Positions 47,097 to 59,792 of a stretch of DNA of 64,000 nucleotides are shown piece after piece. The stretch covers positions 62,001 through 126,000 of the forward strand of contig CAJQUN010000230.1 of assembly GCA_907163345.1 (NCBI GenBank). The letters are read 5' to 3'. The notes under the pieces were generated by a model that was not told the DNA's origin, made no database searches, and worked only from the letters and a program-made list of their open reading frames with translations. A program made the translations under genes and the position numbers. Origin of the DNA: Haberlea rhodopensis (lineage: Eukaryota; Streptophyta; Magnoliopsida; Lamiales; Gesneriaceae). The first letter of the stretch is position 1, and every line of letters starts with the position of its first letter.

Positions 47097-48487
47097 AGCA
47101 CTTCAATAACCCTCACTCAATTAATATGATTGCATTATTTATTTCCTGAAATATTTATTGTTTATTGTTTATTGTTTTAACTAATCTCTCTTGTCACTAG
47201 TACTATTTAATTCCTTCTATGCCGGCAGAGAATATGCTTTGCCGACTTACTGCAATTTACTTTCATTTCCATGTAGAGTGCCTGTTGGTCAATGAAGTAA
47301 ATGTTAAATTTATTTATATTTTTTTAAAAAACTTATGTATCAAAAATATAAATTTAATATTTTGAGTAAAGATAACAAACTATGGTTGACTACCGCATGT
47401 AGAGATAATTCATAATAAAGCAAAATTACTATTCAAAGGCAACTATGGATAAACATTTTTCTTAATTTATTTTCAATTTTTATATATACTAAGTTATCAA
47501 TAAATAATATATAACTAAATGATATACTTACAATTTTGCCGAATTATAGAATTTTATCATTACTCCGATTTATTCTTGGTTATCACATGTGATAATACTC
47601 CATATACTAGTCTCATGTACTAATAATAAAGTATAAGGTGAAAACATGGGGTCCACCTCCTCGGATGCATCGAAATTAAAACGGATGCATCGAAACATTT
47701 AATTCTAGCCAAGTCAATCCACTGTGGGCCCACTTCATTGTTTCACTAATTCCGTCCGGCAAATATATTTTAATATTATTAAATATTAAAATTTAATAAT
47801 TTAATGTATTCTCTAAATTTTATTCAATTAAGTGGTATTTAATAGATGAATTATTTGGGTTCTTTAGAAGATAAGTAGATGAATCACAATTATTTAATTA
47901 AAAAATTCTTTTATTATTAAAGTCATAATTCACTTTCTAGGGAAAAGCACACATATGTGTGTAATTTTCAAAAGGGATGTGTGTGCATTTGGTCATTAGT
48001 TCACTTTTTCCTATCAATATTTTCTCGGTCGAGATTGTCGCATTGAACTTATCTAATGCAATTTACATGATTAACATGGTTTGTAGGTTATTACGTCAAT
48101 CAAGTGTCTATCAAGTGCACAACCAAATGGCAGCGGGTGAGGGTTTCTTTGTCATAAAAAAATTAATTTTAAATCACAAAAATCATGTTTGAGACATATT
48201 TTAGATGAACATCACTTCGTGCACAAAAAAAAAAAAAAAATTGCTTCGCATTTGAGAATCACAGAGTACGAAAGATTTTTAGATGGAACAATTGGTGGTT
48301 GAGGGTTTAATGGATTTAGTTTATTTGAGCTTAGATATAGATATAACACGGGTTTGGTATATTTGATTGGTTACAGATTTGGTATTAAATTATTTAGAAT
48401 AAATATTGTTTAGTTAGACTTAAAATGTGCCGATCAATTATTTATAACAGATTAAATTTTTGTTAGATTTAAATATAGTGCTAAATA
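47097..48487. other. Intergenic AT-rich DNA
   Basis: No gene recognised. A GGATGCATCGAAA motif occurs twice (47665 and 47685). An A run lies at about 48226-48241. Confidence 0.4.
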
Positions 48488-48775
48488 GTTGTTTGCGATT
48501 ACTTTTCAAAACTGCTTATCTGAACATATTTGAGTATTTTAGTTCATTGTTTCTGCTATTGTTTCTCTAAGAATAAATAGGTAAAAGCAGAAACAAAGAA
48601 GTATGTAATGAGATTACTGTTTGTATGATGTCAATTTTATAATAATTCGAAGCTCATTAAGCTATTATTTTTATTTTAATAACAAACAATCAATTATTTT
48701 GTTTAAAAGTAACTTTTCCCAACTTTCAACGAAAACAACATAAAAATATTTTGAATAAGCAATTACAAACACACC
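48488..48775. mobile_element. MITE, copy 3 of the GTGTTTGCAA-ended family
   Basis: Left end GTTGTTTGCGATTACTTTTC, right end AAGCAATTACAAACACACC. Flanking 8-mers gctaaata (48480-48487) and cctaaata (48776-48783) match at seven of eight. Internal blocks (TTTCTGCTATTGTTTCTCTA, AAAAGCAGAAACA, GAAGCTCATTAAGCT) match the copies at 24076 and 24392. The duplication length suggests hAT membership. Confidence 0.78.
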
Positions 48776-49460
48776 CCTAAATATGCTATTAGTTTCAAAG
48801 TTATGGGACTTAAATTATTTTACATATACCTATATATATAGGGCGGAGCCAGGGACAACCTCACCCCCAATTAAAGTGTTTTTGATATATGTCCTATCTT
48901 ATCCTTACACTAAAGCCATTGTGGAATAGTTGTTGGTATATACCTAAGCCCAAGTGATTGATCGAGGTTCGGAACCTGTCCATTACAGATCGGGAAATAG
49001 TGGTCGGTATATAAAGAAGGTTCGTTAAAACTTAATATTCGATAAATAGTTAATTATTAATTGAATGTATTGAAATAAGCAGTATCATTAATTGTAAATT
49101 TCCGTGTAATAATTTTTTTTCTTGCAAACCACTCCACATACATAATTAGCTTTCGAAGTTTAAGAATTTTTCAGTATTCACATATTATGGGGCTTAGCAT
49201 ATATCATTAACATTATTTTAGATTAATACATATCAAGACATTCATAACATCTATGATGTAAATAAAATAGTAATTTTATATGTTATTTATATTTTTATGA
49301 CAAAAACAAGATTTTTTTGAATGACTAGTACAACTACAGGGAAAAAGAGAAAGGGATAAATCTCGAACCCGAGACATCGAGATCCTTTAATAAAACTGAT
49401 GACAACTAGGTCAGAAGGTCTTCGGCTTAAAAAACAAGAGTTCAATATAGAGCTAATGTC

Positions 49461-49825
49461 GTATTACCCTCCTGTGATTAATAGACAGATTACCCACTGT
49501 GGTTTGAAATAACAATTTTACTCCATTGTGATTTTGAAAAAAAAAAAACAGATTACCCCGTGTGGTTTGAAAATAGACGTTTTATCTTATGTCGTTTGAA
49601 AATAGACGTTTTACCCATTGTGGTTTGTATAGGTGCAAAACCGTGGATGCCATTTTTTTACAAACCATAAAAGGGTAATTTGCCTATATTCAAAACTAAT
49701 AGAGGGTAAAATGCTTATTTTCAAATCACGAGGAGTAATCTGCATATTTTCAAAACCAAAATGAAGTAATACATATTTTTAAACCATAAAAAATAATCGG
49801 CCTATTTTCAAAATCCCGTTATAAC
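49461..49825. repeat. Foldback (long inverted repeat) element
   Basis: The left half repeats ACAGATTACCC(A/C)..TGTGGTTTGAAA-type words. The right half carries their complements (AAACCATAAAAGGGTAAT, TTTTCAAATCACGAGGAGTAATC). The switch is near 49660. Non-coding and able to form a long hairpin. Superfamily not determined. Confidence 0.7.
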
Positions 49826-49929
49826 AGTCCACAAGCTATATGATAAAAACTATCAATATCATGTGTTGATTTCGTAGTGAATTAGGAGAATGACCCCGAG
49901 ACACTGGCATTGTTCCGGACTACAACGGG

Positions 49930-50904
49930 AGAAAATAATAAATACTTCATTTTTCACGTGATTTCCCAAATTTCCATCTCTCTCCCTGGAAATTTTGATG
50001 CTTTATCTGCAACTTTTTTTAGCTTGATTGTCATCCGGGTTTCTCTTTGATTCCCATTTTGTCGACGTATGTATATTTTATTTTCAGGTAATAATAGAAG
50101 AAAATGGTTTGAATATTCTGTAGCTGTGTTTATATGGATGTTTTGTATTTATCAGCATGAGCACGTGAATTGTTGAGAAGAATGTGAAATTTTGTTTTAT
50201 TCGTCCTTATATATCGATTCCCGAATGTTCTGGAGATGCACTGGAGCAATTAGCTTGCATTGTATTTGTCGCTATGTAATTGTTGGCTTTCTTTATTATT
50301 TTTCACGATGTTTTCGAAATTGTGATGCATTTTTCTTTCTCCTTTTGTGGATAGTTCTTTGATCTTGAACTTACAGTTTCTTGAGATAATTTATCCTTTA
50401 ATGGTGCGTCAAATTTTATTTTAATCTGGGGTTGGTGGGATGAAGATTTTTCGGTTTATCTTGGTCAAAATTGATATGAATATGTTAAAGGTTTCGAAAT
50501 CTTCTTATTGATTATTATATGGACATCGACATAGAATCCTTGGGTTTTGAGCATAAAGATTCCACTGACTAACATTAGCATGAATGAGTGTTATTATTGT
50601 TACAAACTCGATTCATGTGTTGCGAATTTAGTTTGTGCCCATTCTTATCGGTCTTTTGGTCTGGGTTTACAGGTTGTACATGTCTTTCTTTGTTTTTCGA
50701 GAATCCAGCTGATACATTTCTACCATATCTCAATTATGGAGTTTTAAGGGAGAGGAAATCTGCATTTGGAAATATCAATTTATTACTGAAGTATAATGGT
50801 CACATGAGAAAGCCTTCACTTGTATGGTGAAGTGTTTCAGGGGTTCCTTTTCATAACTCTCAATTTGTGGTGATTTTTGTGTTGAGAGTAGAATTGGTTG
50901 AAAA
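49930..50904 (+). other. Leader and probable leader intron of the P4-ATPase gene
   Basis: A CT-rich stretch (49976-49986) and TTTTCAG/GTAATAAT at about 50089 suggest a leader exon followed by an intron ending at TTTACAG (about 50672) or TTTCAG (about 50840). Several short ORFs overlap but show no domain. The first credible coding start is the ATG at 50905. Confidence 0.4.
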
Positions 50905-53087
50905 ATGGCTCGGGGAAGGATAAGTGCAAAGATCCGTAGGAGCAGTCTGTACACTTTTGCTTGCTACCACTCACATCCTTCTGAGGCAGAAGGACCACAT
51001 GACATTGAAGGACCTGGTTACACTCGAATAGTTTATTGTAACCAGCCTCATATGCACGAGCAAAAACCTCTTAGATACTGCTCAAATTATATTTCTACCA
51101 CCAAGTATAATGTCCTTACGTTTCTCCCGAAGGCCATATTCGAACAGTTCAGACGGGTTGCCAACTTGTACTTTCTCTTGGCAGCAGTCTTATCAATTAC
51201 TCCTATATCACCTTTCTCTTCCGTGAGTATGATCGGTCCGTTGGCCTTTGTGGTTGGATTGAGTATGGCTAAAGAGGCCCTGGAAGATTGGCGACGGTTC
51301 ATACAGGACATGAAGGTCAATTTGCGAAGAGCCACCGTGCATAAAAAAGATGGTACATTTGGTCAAAAACCATGGATGAAAATTCATGTCGGAAATGTAA
51401 TGAAAGTGGAAAAGGATCATTTCTTCCCTGCGGATTTACTTCTCTTATCTTCCAGTTATGAAGATGGCATTTGCTATGTCGAAACTATGAACTTAGACGG
51501 GGAGACAAATTTGAAGGTAAACGATCCTTGGAGGTGACGTTACCTCTTGATGATGATTCAACCTTTAAAGAATTCAGCGCAACCATAAAATGTGAGGATC
51601 CCAATCCGAATCTCTACAATTTTGTGGGTAATTTTGAGTATAATCGCAGGGTCTATCCTCTCGATCCGAATCAAATTCTCCTGAGAGATTCAAAGCTTAG
51701 GAACACAGCCTATGTTTATGGGGTAGTGATATTCACTGGACATGATACTAAAGTTATGCAAAATGCTACTAAATCACCTTCAAAAAGGAGCAGGGTTGAA
51801 AAACAAATGGACAAAATAATTTACATCCTTTTTACCCTCCTGGTGTTCATCTCATTCATAAGCTCTGTAGGTTTTATTGTGAAAACTAAATATGATTTGC
51901 CAACATGGTGGTATTTACAGGTCCCTGATGATGGGGGCTATTTTGATCCGCGTGAGCCATTGATGTCGGGGTTATATCATCTGGTCACTGCACTTATTTT
52001 ATATGGATACTTAATACCAATTTCCCTCAATGTGTCAATCGAGGTTGTAAAAGTACTTCAAGCATTGTTCATAAACAGGGATCTTCATATGTACGATGAA
52101 GAGACTGGAACTCCTGCTCAAGCTCGGACATCAAACTTGAATGAGGAGTTAGGACAGGTTGATACTATCCTATCTGATAAAACTGGCACCTTGACGTGCA
52201 ATCAAATGAACTTTCTAAAATGCTCCATCGCGGGTATTGCATATGGCACATGCTCCAGTGATGTCGAGCTTGCTGCTGCAAAACAGATGGCGCTGGATGA
52301 AGATCGGCGGAGCAAAGCTAGTACACCTCCGTCATGGGAGAAAAATCGGCAAGGATCCGGGGAATCAGAAATTGAACTGGAGATTGCCATTACGTCAAAA
52401 GATGAAGATAACCATAAACCTGCATTAAAAGGGTTTAACTTTGAGGATAGCCGCCTCATGAATGGGAATTGGTTCAAAGAACCTAGTGCAGATGTCATAC
52501 TATTATTTTTCAGGATACTATCACTTTGTCACACTGCAATTCCAGAACAGGATGAAGAGACTGGAGTCTTCACCTATGAAGCAGAATCGCCAGATGAAGG
52601 CTCATTTCTTGTTGCTGCCAGAGAATTTGGTTTTGAGTTTTGTAGAAGAACACAGTCAAGCATATTTGTACGCGAGAGATATCCTTCCTTTCATGAGCCT
52701 ATTGAAAGGTGAGACCACAAATCAATAGTTGCCATTTCTGCTGTGAAAATTGTTTTACCTCGGACCTAAAATCTTACACATTACTTTTCTTATTCAGGGA
52801 GTTCAAAGTTCTTAATTTGTTGGATTTCACTAGCAAAAGGAAAAGAATGTCTATTATTGTTCGGGATGTGAATGGTCAAATCCTTCTTCTGTGCAAAGGA
52901 GCTGACAGGTGTGTCATAACTCAAAATGTGTTTGGTGATTGAAATTCGATTGAAGATGCCGAATCCAACTCTTTTCATCCAACGTTAAAAGTAAAAAGGG
53001 TCTTTACCAAAAGAAAAGAATATAAAATGGCCTGCAGCTGTTGTTGCAGTATCAAGTTTAATATTTAAATTGATATTTCTGCCTAGA

Positions 53088-53190
53088 CCCCTAATGGTCT
53101 AGTGGCGCACCTCGTCTTACACTAAGAGAAGAGGTCTCAGGTTCAAAGCCCCTTAAAGCACACATTCCCCACTTGTAATAAAAAAATGAA
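53088..53190 (+). mobile_element. tRNA-derived SINE-like sequence in P4-ATPase intron 2
   Basis: A-box-like TGGTCTAGTGG (53095-53105) and B-box-like GGTTCAAAGCC (53140-53150) are spaced as in tRNA-derived pol III promoters. An A-rich tail TAATAAAAAAATG follows near 53178. I could not fold a full tRNA, so a SINE is likelier than a tRNA gene. No target duplication was found. Confidence 0.55.
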
Positions 53191-54574
53191 TAATTTTAAA
53201 ACAAACTAATATTTTTTATCATTCTCTTTTGGTATTTTCCCCACATATGATGGTAAAGCCTTCAAACTTTGGTTTGATTCATATCTACATCAATAGGCTC
53301 TTGAGTTTGATGCATATTTTACTTTGCAGCATCATCTTTGATAGGTTATCCAGGTATGGGAGAATGTATCAGGAATCCACCACAAAACAATTGAAAGATT
53401 ATGGGGAGGTCGGATTACGTACTCTAGCTCTTGCTTATAAGAAACTTGATGAGGCCGAGTATTCTGCCTGGCATGAAGATTTTATGAGAGCAAAGGCCTC
53501 AATTGGTGGTGATAGGGACTTAATGCTCGAGCGCCTTTCTGATACAATAGAAAGGGATTTGATACTCGTTGGTGCGACTGCTGTGGAGGACAAATTACAA
53601 AAAGGGGTGTGTAATGTGTCTTTTGTTGCTCTGAAGCTATTAATTTTTTTATCCTATTCTTCCATTTTAAGTATTTAAAGTTATATGTTCTGTAGGTGCC
53701 ACAATGCATAGACAAATTGGCTCAGGCAGGTCTAAAGATCTGGGTTCTGACAGGTGATAAGATGGAAACTGCAATTAATATAGGGTCCGTTTCTTACCAT
53801 AAGAATGTGGTTTTTAATAATTGCAGATGTAGTAAATTGATAATCAAAGCATTTGAACTGCTAACTGAAATATTGTCATCACGACACAGATTTGCTTGTA
53901 GTCTACTTCGACAAGGCATGAAGCAAATATGTATAACAATTAATGTAGATGCTTCGGCCCAAAATTCTAAACAGGTACTTTTTTGTAGAGACATGTCCGT
54001 TACCTTTTGGTGATGAAAATTATTTTTATTGCTTTCTTTGTTGCTATTATTCGGCAGACTGTGAAGGAGAACATATTGATGCAAATTAATGATTGGTCTG
54101 AAATGATCAAGTTAGAAAAGGATCCCCATGCAGCATTTGCTTTGATAATTGATGGGAAAACATTAACATATGCTCTTGAGGATGACATGAAGCATAATTT
54201 TTTAAATTTAGCTGTTAATTGTGCTTCAGTTATATGCTGCCGTGTCTCTCCGAAGCAGAAAGCTCTGGTAAAACATTTTATCTTCTGCTTGAAGAGTTTC
54301 ATACTCTCGTCTTATGCTATTTGTTTCTTGAAGCTATTAACCATTCTGTTATTTTGTTACTAATCTAGAATTACCTTTCCCTGCATCGCATTCTCATGTT
54401 ACTTGGCAATTAGGTAACAAGATTAGTAAAACAAGGGACGGGAAAAACCACATTAGCAATTGGTGATGGTGCAAATGATGTTGGTATGATTCAAGAAGCG
54501 GATATTGGTGTTGGCATCAGTGGATGCGAAGGAATGCAGGTTCATAACTTATCCTCCCGTTTCTATTGCTACAG

Positions 54575-54729
54575 GAATCAATGAAATCATCAATTGCTCA
54601 GAAAATTATGGTGTTTCTCTTTTGGCAAGAAGTCTTGCTTGATATCAGAGCAGGCATTACAGAACAATTAACTCAATTCAATTATTTTATGAACTATAAT
54701 GTTATTGGTTCGGTCGCAGAGCTAAACAG
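54575..54729 (+). other. Exon-like open segment inside P4-ATPase intron 7
   Basis: Flanked by a good acceptor (TTTCTATTGCTACAG) and a donor (AACAG/GTTTCA). It is open for its whole length in one frame, including VFLFWQEVLLDIRAGITEQL and NYFMNYNVIGSVAELNR. It is absent from the P4-ATPase family, where GCEGMQ joins AVMASDF directly. Length 155 would shift the frame if included. I do not recognise the protein; it may be a captured exon fragment. Confidence 0.45.
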
Positions 54730-56280
54730 GTTTCATTCTGTATTATAGAAGTTGATTGTTATCTGGTATCAGGTATTGATGGTATTATTTAAGGTAAATT
54801 ATTGTCACAACGATTAGAAGATTCCAGGAACCTTTTTTTGTAGAAACATAGAGTTTCGGGGCACTATGTTCTCAAATAAATAGCCATGAAAAATGTGGCT
54901 TATCCGAGCTTAATCACATCAGATATGGTGTTGTAAAAACTAGAGATACATTTCTTTTCTCACCTCTGTGAATATCTATTTCTTTCATGTTATCCAAAAC
55001 AGTCAGGACATAATTTTAGCAGTTTTGCAGGCTGTAATGGCAAGTGACTTTGCAGTTGCTCAGTTCCGGTTCTTGGAGAGGCTTCTTGTCGTACATGGAC
55101 ATTGGTGTTACAAAAGAATAGCTCAGATGGTAATTAATTCCCCACTAAATGATATCCCTTCATGCTATCATTGCTAATTCTAACTTAAAACACGATTCTT
55201 TGGTTATAGATTTGCTATTTCTTTTACAAGAACATTGCTTTCGGCCTGACAATCTTCTACTTTGAGGCATTTGCTGGATTTTCTGGGCAGTCGGTGTATG
55301 TTGACTGGTACATGCTTCTTTTCAACGTTGTTCTAACTTCCTTGCCTGTCATTTCGCTTGGAGTGTTTGAACAGGATGTAGATTCCGAAGTGTGCTTGCA
55401 GGTTTGTCTTTCCACTGCACTTTTCTAACTTTTTCATATATTGTTGGGTAGCAACATTTGTTGGTATTGTTCTGTGTGGTAGTTTATATGGCATGATGAT
55501 TGAAAACTTGTGCTTAGGCCACTGTAGCTATAGCTTTTTCTACAATGCTGTACTTCTTATGGTATAGTATATGGTACTGAATCAAAATCCCAACTAACAA
55601 TGCAGTTTCCAGCTTTATATCAGCAAGGGCCGAAAAATTTGTTTTTCGACTGGTACAGAATATTTGGGTGGATGGCAAATGGTCTATACACATCTCTCAT
55701 CATTTTCTTCCTCAACATCATCATCTTCTACGACCAAGCTTTTCGGCCTGGAGGCCAGACTGCAGATATGATTGCAGTAGGTACAGTCATGTTTACATGC
55801 GTCATTTGGGCTGTTAACTGCCAAATCGCGCTGACAATGAGCCATTTCACATGGATACAACACTTTCTTGTTTGGGGTAGCGTTGCTTCTTGGTACCTAT
55901 TCCTTTTAATATACGGTGAACTACATCTAGCCCTCAACATAAATGCCTTTAGAATCCTCTTACAAGTCTTGGCTCCAGCCCCTATTTATTGGTGCGCCAC
56001 CCTCTTGGTAACAGTGGCATGTAATCTTCCGTACCTTGCACACATTTCATTCGAAAGATTATTCAATCCAATGGATCATCACGTGATTCAAGAGATCAAG
56101 TACTACAAGAGAGACATCAAGGATCGGCATATGTGGAGGAGGGAACGGTCCAAGGCACGACAGACGACCAAGATCGGATTCACGGCAAGAGTTGATGCAA
56201 AAATAAGGCAGTTGCGAGGGAGATTGCAGAAGAACTTGTATTCATCTCATAGTAAAGTTGTAATGTCCCAACAAACTTGA

Positions 56281-57840
56281 GCCTTTAACATGGTTTTCTA
56301 ATTCTTGATAGTGTAGTTTGTATTTGGCTCTCTTGTTGGCCTTCATTGATTCATTGTTTTTTTTAAAAAAAAAAAAAATTTCCGGGGATTGTGTTTGGGG
56401 AGCACTAAGGTTATGTAAAATAGTCATTTAAAATTAATTCCAAGTTCTCGTGCAAAAGTTAGCGATAATTGTGTCATTTTTTTTTTCAATTCTTTTTCTA
56501 TTTTAAATATATCCTATATTGTTTCATTTATGTTGATCTTTTATCGGAAGTTAAAAATAAGAAAATTTAGGAGGAGACTTAAGTTCGAGTTCGTAAAAAA
56601 GCATTTGCCCCTCCTCAACTAAAAATATTTATTGGTTTTTCAGATAAAAAAAATATATTTTGGACTTTTAATTTATTGTTATTGTTTTTCTATTTGTTCT
56701 GAATTCAATTTTTTATAATAAAATTGAAGTTTTTTTTTTTATTTTAAATAACTTTTTTCCGCACCGTCGTTTCACCTCTTCCGGTATTCCTCCCCGACTT
56801 TAAAACGCTCACTTCTTCAGACTTTGTGCCGCAGTAGTTATCCTATTGTCGTTCGCTTAGATTTGATGATAAACCAGATTATACCTATATTACATGCTAT
56901 TGGAATTCAAGTGTTACCTATTTAGCTTCTTCATCTATCAATGCTTGCTTCTTCCGCCAGGTATTCAATTTCACTATGTTTATGACTGGACAATTTTGAA
57001 CTTTCAGCAATCCCAGTTGACTAATTCTTCCTTTGGGGGCCTTGTAAGTAACATCGTAGTGTTAGATTAACCTCTGTTGCCTCAAATACAAGCGTTTTGG
57101 ATTTTTTTTTGGATAGGGCCCCACTGCAGGAACAAGTTATGGGATGCGCCACGCTAATATTGTAGGCCATCAGATGTTCTGTGCTATTGTTTGGTAATCT
57201 AGCTATCTTATATACGTGAATATTTGCAATGCTAGCACTAATTTTTGCACGTGGTGAAGAAGGGAAGACCCTTGATTGGGCTGCAAATACTACTTGTGGC
57301 AGAAACTTTTTGGATATCTGGAACCTTATCCAGACAGAAAGATCCAGTAGCTAGTGATTCAGCCATGGGTAAAGGAGTAAGAACTCTTCTACACTCCTCT
57401 CCTCAACACTTGCCTTTTTGCCCCTCGTGTCATGGTGCCAATAGTTATAAATGAGTTGAGCTCGTGAAATTTCACAAACCCAACTTGACTCAAAAATTGA
57501 GCTTGAACTCAAAGTACTGAACCTTGAGGTCGAGCTTGAGTCAGGGATCACATGCTCAGCTTAGGTGTCATAATTTTGTTTTTCAAGAATATATACAGGC
57601 ATGCTTGATTTCATTCCTTCGGAGTCCGGAGATTTTTCTTGTCCTTATCCTCTTTGCACGCAACTCTAATATGTCTCATACCATGGCAAGTGCGATCAAA
57701 CGGTTTACATCCTGTGTGATGATGTCCTTCGTCGAAGAACTTAAATATTTAAGTATCAAAACAGTTAAGTTATAGGGTGTTGGGAATTTGACATGAGGTT
57801 CCCTTCATTATTGCATTGTGCAAGTTTGTTTGTGTAGAGT
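56281..57840. other. Intergenic region, unrecognised sequence
   Basis: AT-rich 3' flank of the P4-ATPase, then mixed-composition DNA (56760-57420) with short open stretches, such as 57245-57454, that look like worn exons but match nothing I know. No confident gene. Confidence 0.35.
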
Positions 57841-58049
57841 TTTTGTATGCACGATATTCACACGATCAAGCTAAGGGAGGAGATAAAGTCTACAAGCGTT
57901 TCACTCATGGAAGATACCAAACCAAGATTGAGTGATTAAGATAAAAGATCCACTTGTTATTTATATTTTTTATTTAGGTTTTGATAATTATTAGGATTAT
58001 GATTGGTTTGCTTTTTGGATTGGAGTTTATCTAGGATTAGGATTTGGTT

Positions 58050-58990
58050 GTATAAGTATGGATGGTTCATTAATAATAAATTATTGAATTTTGCTTATAC
58101 CGCAAGTCCTTGACTGAAGGTCACTGCCTTCCTGTCTCATACTCCCTGAACTCCTATTTTTACGTGGACAATACTCAACTCTAGCCGCAATCATAGGGAA
58201 ACCTGGAAAGAACACGAATAAGAAACAAGAATTGTCTGAATTGAACGATCGCCCATAACTCGATCCTGTACTCGTAATAAAGTGGCATTAGAGACATGAT
58301 TTATGGCATATATTCAGGCTATCCAGCGGCAATTGTCCGAATTTATTGCTCTCTATAAAGCCAATAAAGACATGATTCTCCTTGCAGGGTAATTCCAACA
58401 CTGGAACCACGGGCCATGACATTCCAGAATCATCACATTCACGAAACAACGAGCATCGTTCCAACACCAACGGCGGCGAGTCCAACTCCTTCAGACCACA
58501 ATTTTTCCGGTTGGATTTCGCACGATTTGATGGTACAGCCGACCCTATTGGGTGGTTGGCTAATTGTGAACACTTCTTCCGCCATCAGCGTACGCCTACT
58601 TCTGATTTTACTGAATTGGCGCCGTTCCATCTTGATGGGATGCCCAGCTTTGGTTCCACAAATTAGAAAGTGATATGCCAAACATAACCTGGGAAGAATT
58701 TAAGCGTCGTAACAGTTTGCTAGTCTTGTTATGTTTCATTTTTCCTGTTCTTTTCGTAGTCATCTAATACCAACATTTTGAGGCAAATCTCAACTTCAAG
58801 ATGACCTGCTGTCCCAACCAGTCGCGAATTTCTAGCCAAGATCCCGACCCTGCATGCTCCCATACAGCAGATGCTAGCCCAAGAGCACTCCACAAAATTT
58901 CAAGCTTCACATGATTGGATCACAAGCGCTTTTCTTCTTCAAGAAACCCCTACAACATAAAGATTTTTGAATCTACATTGAAAGGAATGG
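58050..58990 (+). pseudogene. Remnant of a gypsy-type retroelement (LTR end and gag)
   Basis: Gag-like block FFRLDFARFDGTADPIGWLA (58502-58560), then NCEHFFRHQRTP..F, then, after a frameshift at about 58635, AQLWFHKLESD and WEEFKRR (58640-58706). These are the standard opening motifs of gypsy gag (FPRFDG..P..W, QWF). GTGGCATTAGAG at about 58281-58292 may be a worn primer-binding site, with the LTR end before it. No pol downstream. Limits approximate. Confidence 0.7.
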
Positions 58991-59070
58991 AGAGCCTGAA
59001 CTTTGGCAACAATGAAAGGGTGCAATATTAGCTTACAGCTTTTTCGCTTGTTCCATCTGTAAATATTGGA

Positions 59071-59792
59071 ATGCTACATCTATCAGAGCTTCTGGGCATC
59101 TTTTTTCTTTCCAATGAAGAAAACGTGAGCAAAGAAATCGAATTTAAAACACAATTCCGATTATTTGGACCTCTCAAAAAGTATGTGATCACAAAGTTGC
59201 AGCACCTGAATGAGGTGAAATCTACGTATGAGTTTGCTTATATTAGCTGCTTTAAGATTCTTGGTGTAATAGCACTTCAGTTCATATTCTATTTCCTGTG
59301 TTACTGGTGTATTCGTTTTATCTATTTGCCAATTCAAGGACATATCTGTCACTCGAACTCAGAACCTCTGTCGTAGGAAATTAAATATGAAATTATTACA
59401 ACTGGATTAATTGGTTGCTCATAACTCTTTTCTAATTCTTTTTTTATATTAAATTTTACACCTTACCCTCTTCAATACTTGGTAGCCAAAGCCATTCTAG
59501 TCTCAAAGCTACTTATTCTTATTATAATGTGTCCACAAAAAACCCGTTACTTCAGCTGATGAACGATGCTCTTATTGTTTCCAATAAAGAGGATTTTGAT
59601 GTTTTCAATGCTTTGAATGTAACGCAGAACGAGATTTTCTTGAAGGAGCTGGAGTTTGGTCCAGGAGATGGGAAACTTCACTGCTATCTCTACAACTATC
59701 GGCTAAAGCATGTATTGAGATCGTCAGAACTTGGGCTTGTACAGTTGTATTCTTGTAGATTGGGACTAGAATTCAGTTTTTGGTGCAGGTAG
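59071..59792 (+). other. Unrecognised open stretches
   Basis: Two open frames (59071-59376 and 59529-59792). The second contains DFDVFNALNVTQNEIFLKEL and FGPGDGKLHCYLYNYRL, which looks like real protein sequence by composition. However I cannot place it in a family, and it ends after intron-like sequence. Possibly a gene fragment; no function is proposed. Confidence 0.3.

Larger units (their letters stand above)
50905..56280 (+). pseudogene. P4-type phospholipid flippase (ALA4-7-like), one-base frameshift in exon 1
   Basis: P4-ATPases flip phospholipids to the cytosolic leaflet and act with an ALIS/CDC50 partner. Ten exons: 50905-52708, 52798-52908, 53330-53606, 53696-53784, 53890-53974, 54058-54267, 54414-54539, 55031-55129, 55210-55401, 55606-56280; all have GT-AG ends. 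Motifs: MNLDGETNLK (actuator, residue 195), PISLNVSIE (TM4), DKTGTLTCNQM (phosphorylated Asp about 425), KGADS (nucleotide domain) and TTLAIGDGANDVGM (about 874), then TM helices and a basic tail. Summed length is 3668, one short of 1223 codons. The A run at 51518-51520 (AAGGTAAACGATCC) lacks one A, giving a stop at 51535. Apart from that base the gene looks functional (1222 residues, normal for the family). A sequencing error or a very recent null are both possible. Confidence 0.93.

Noticed and set aside
46827..47129. Overlapping plus-strand ORFs
   Set aside because: They read through the right half of a hAT-like element and its CCCGA-type repeats.
53095..53150. tRNA gene in the flippase intron
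   Set aside because: A- and B-box-like motifs are present, but I could not form acceptor and anticodon stems; SINE-like is the better reading.
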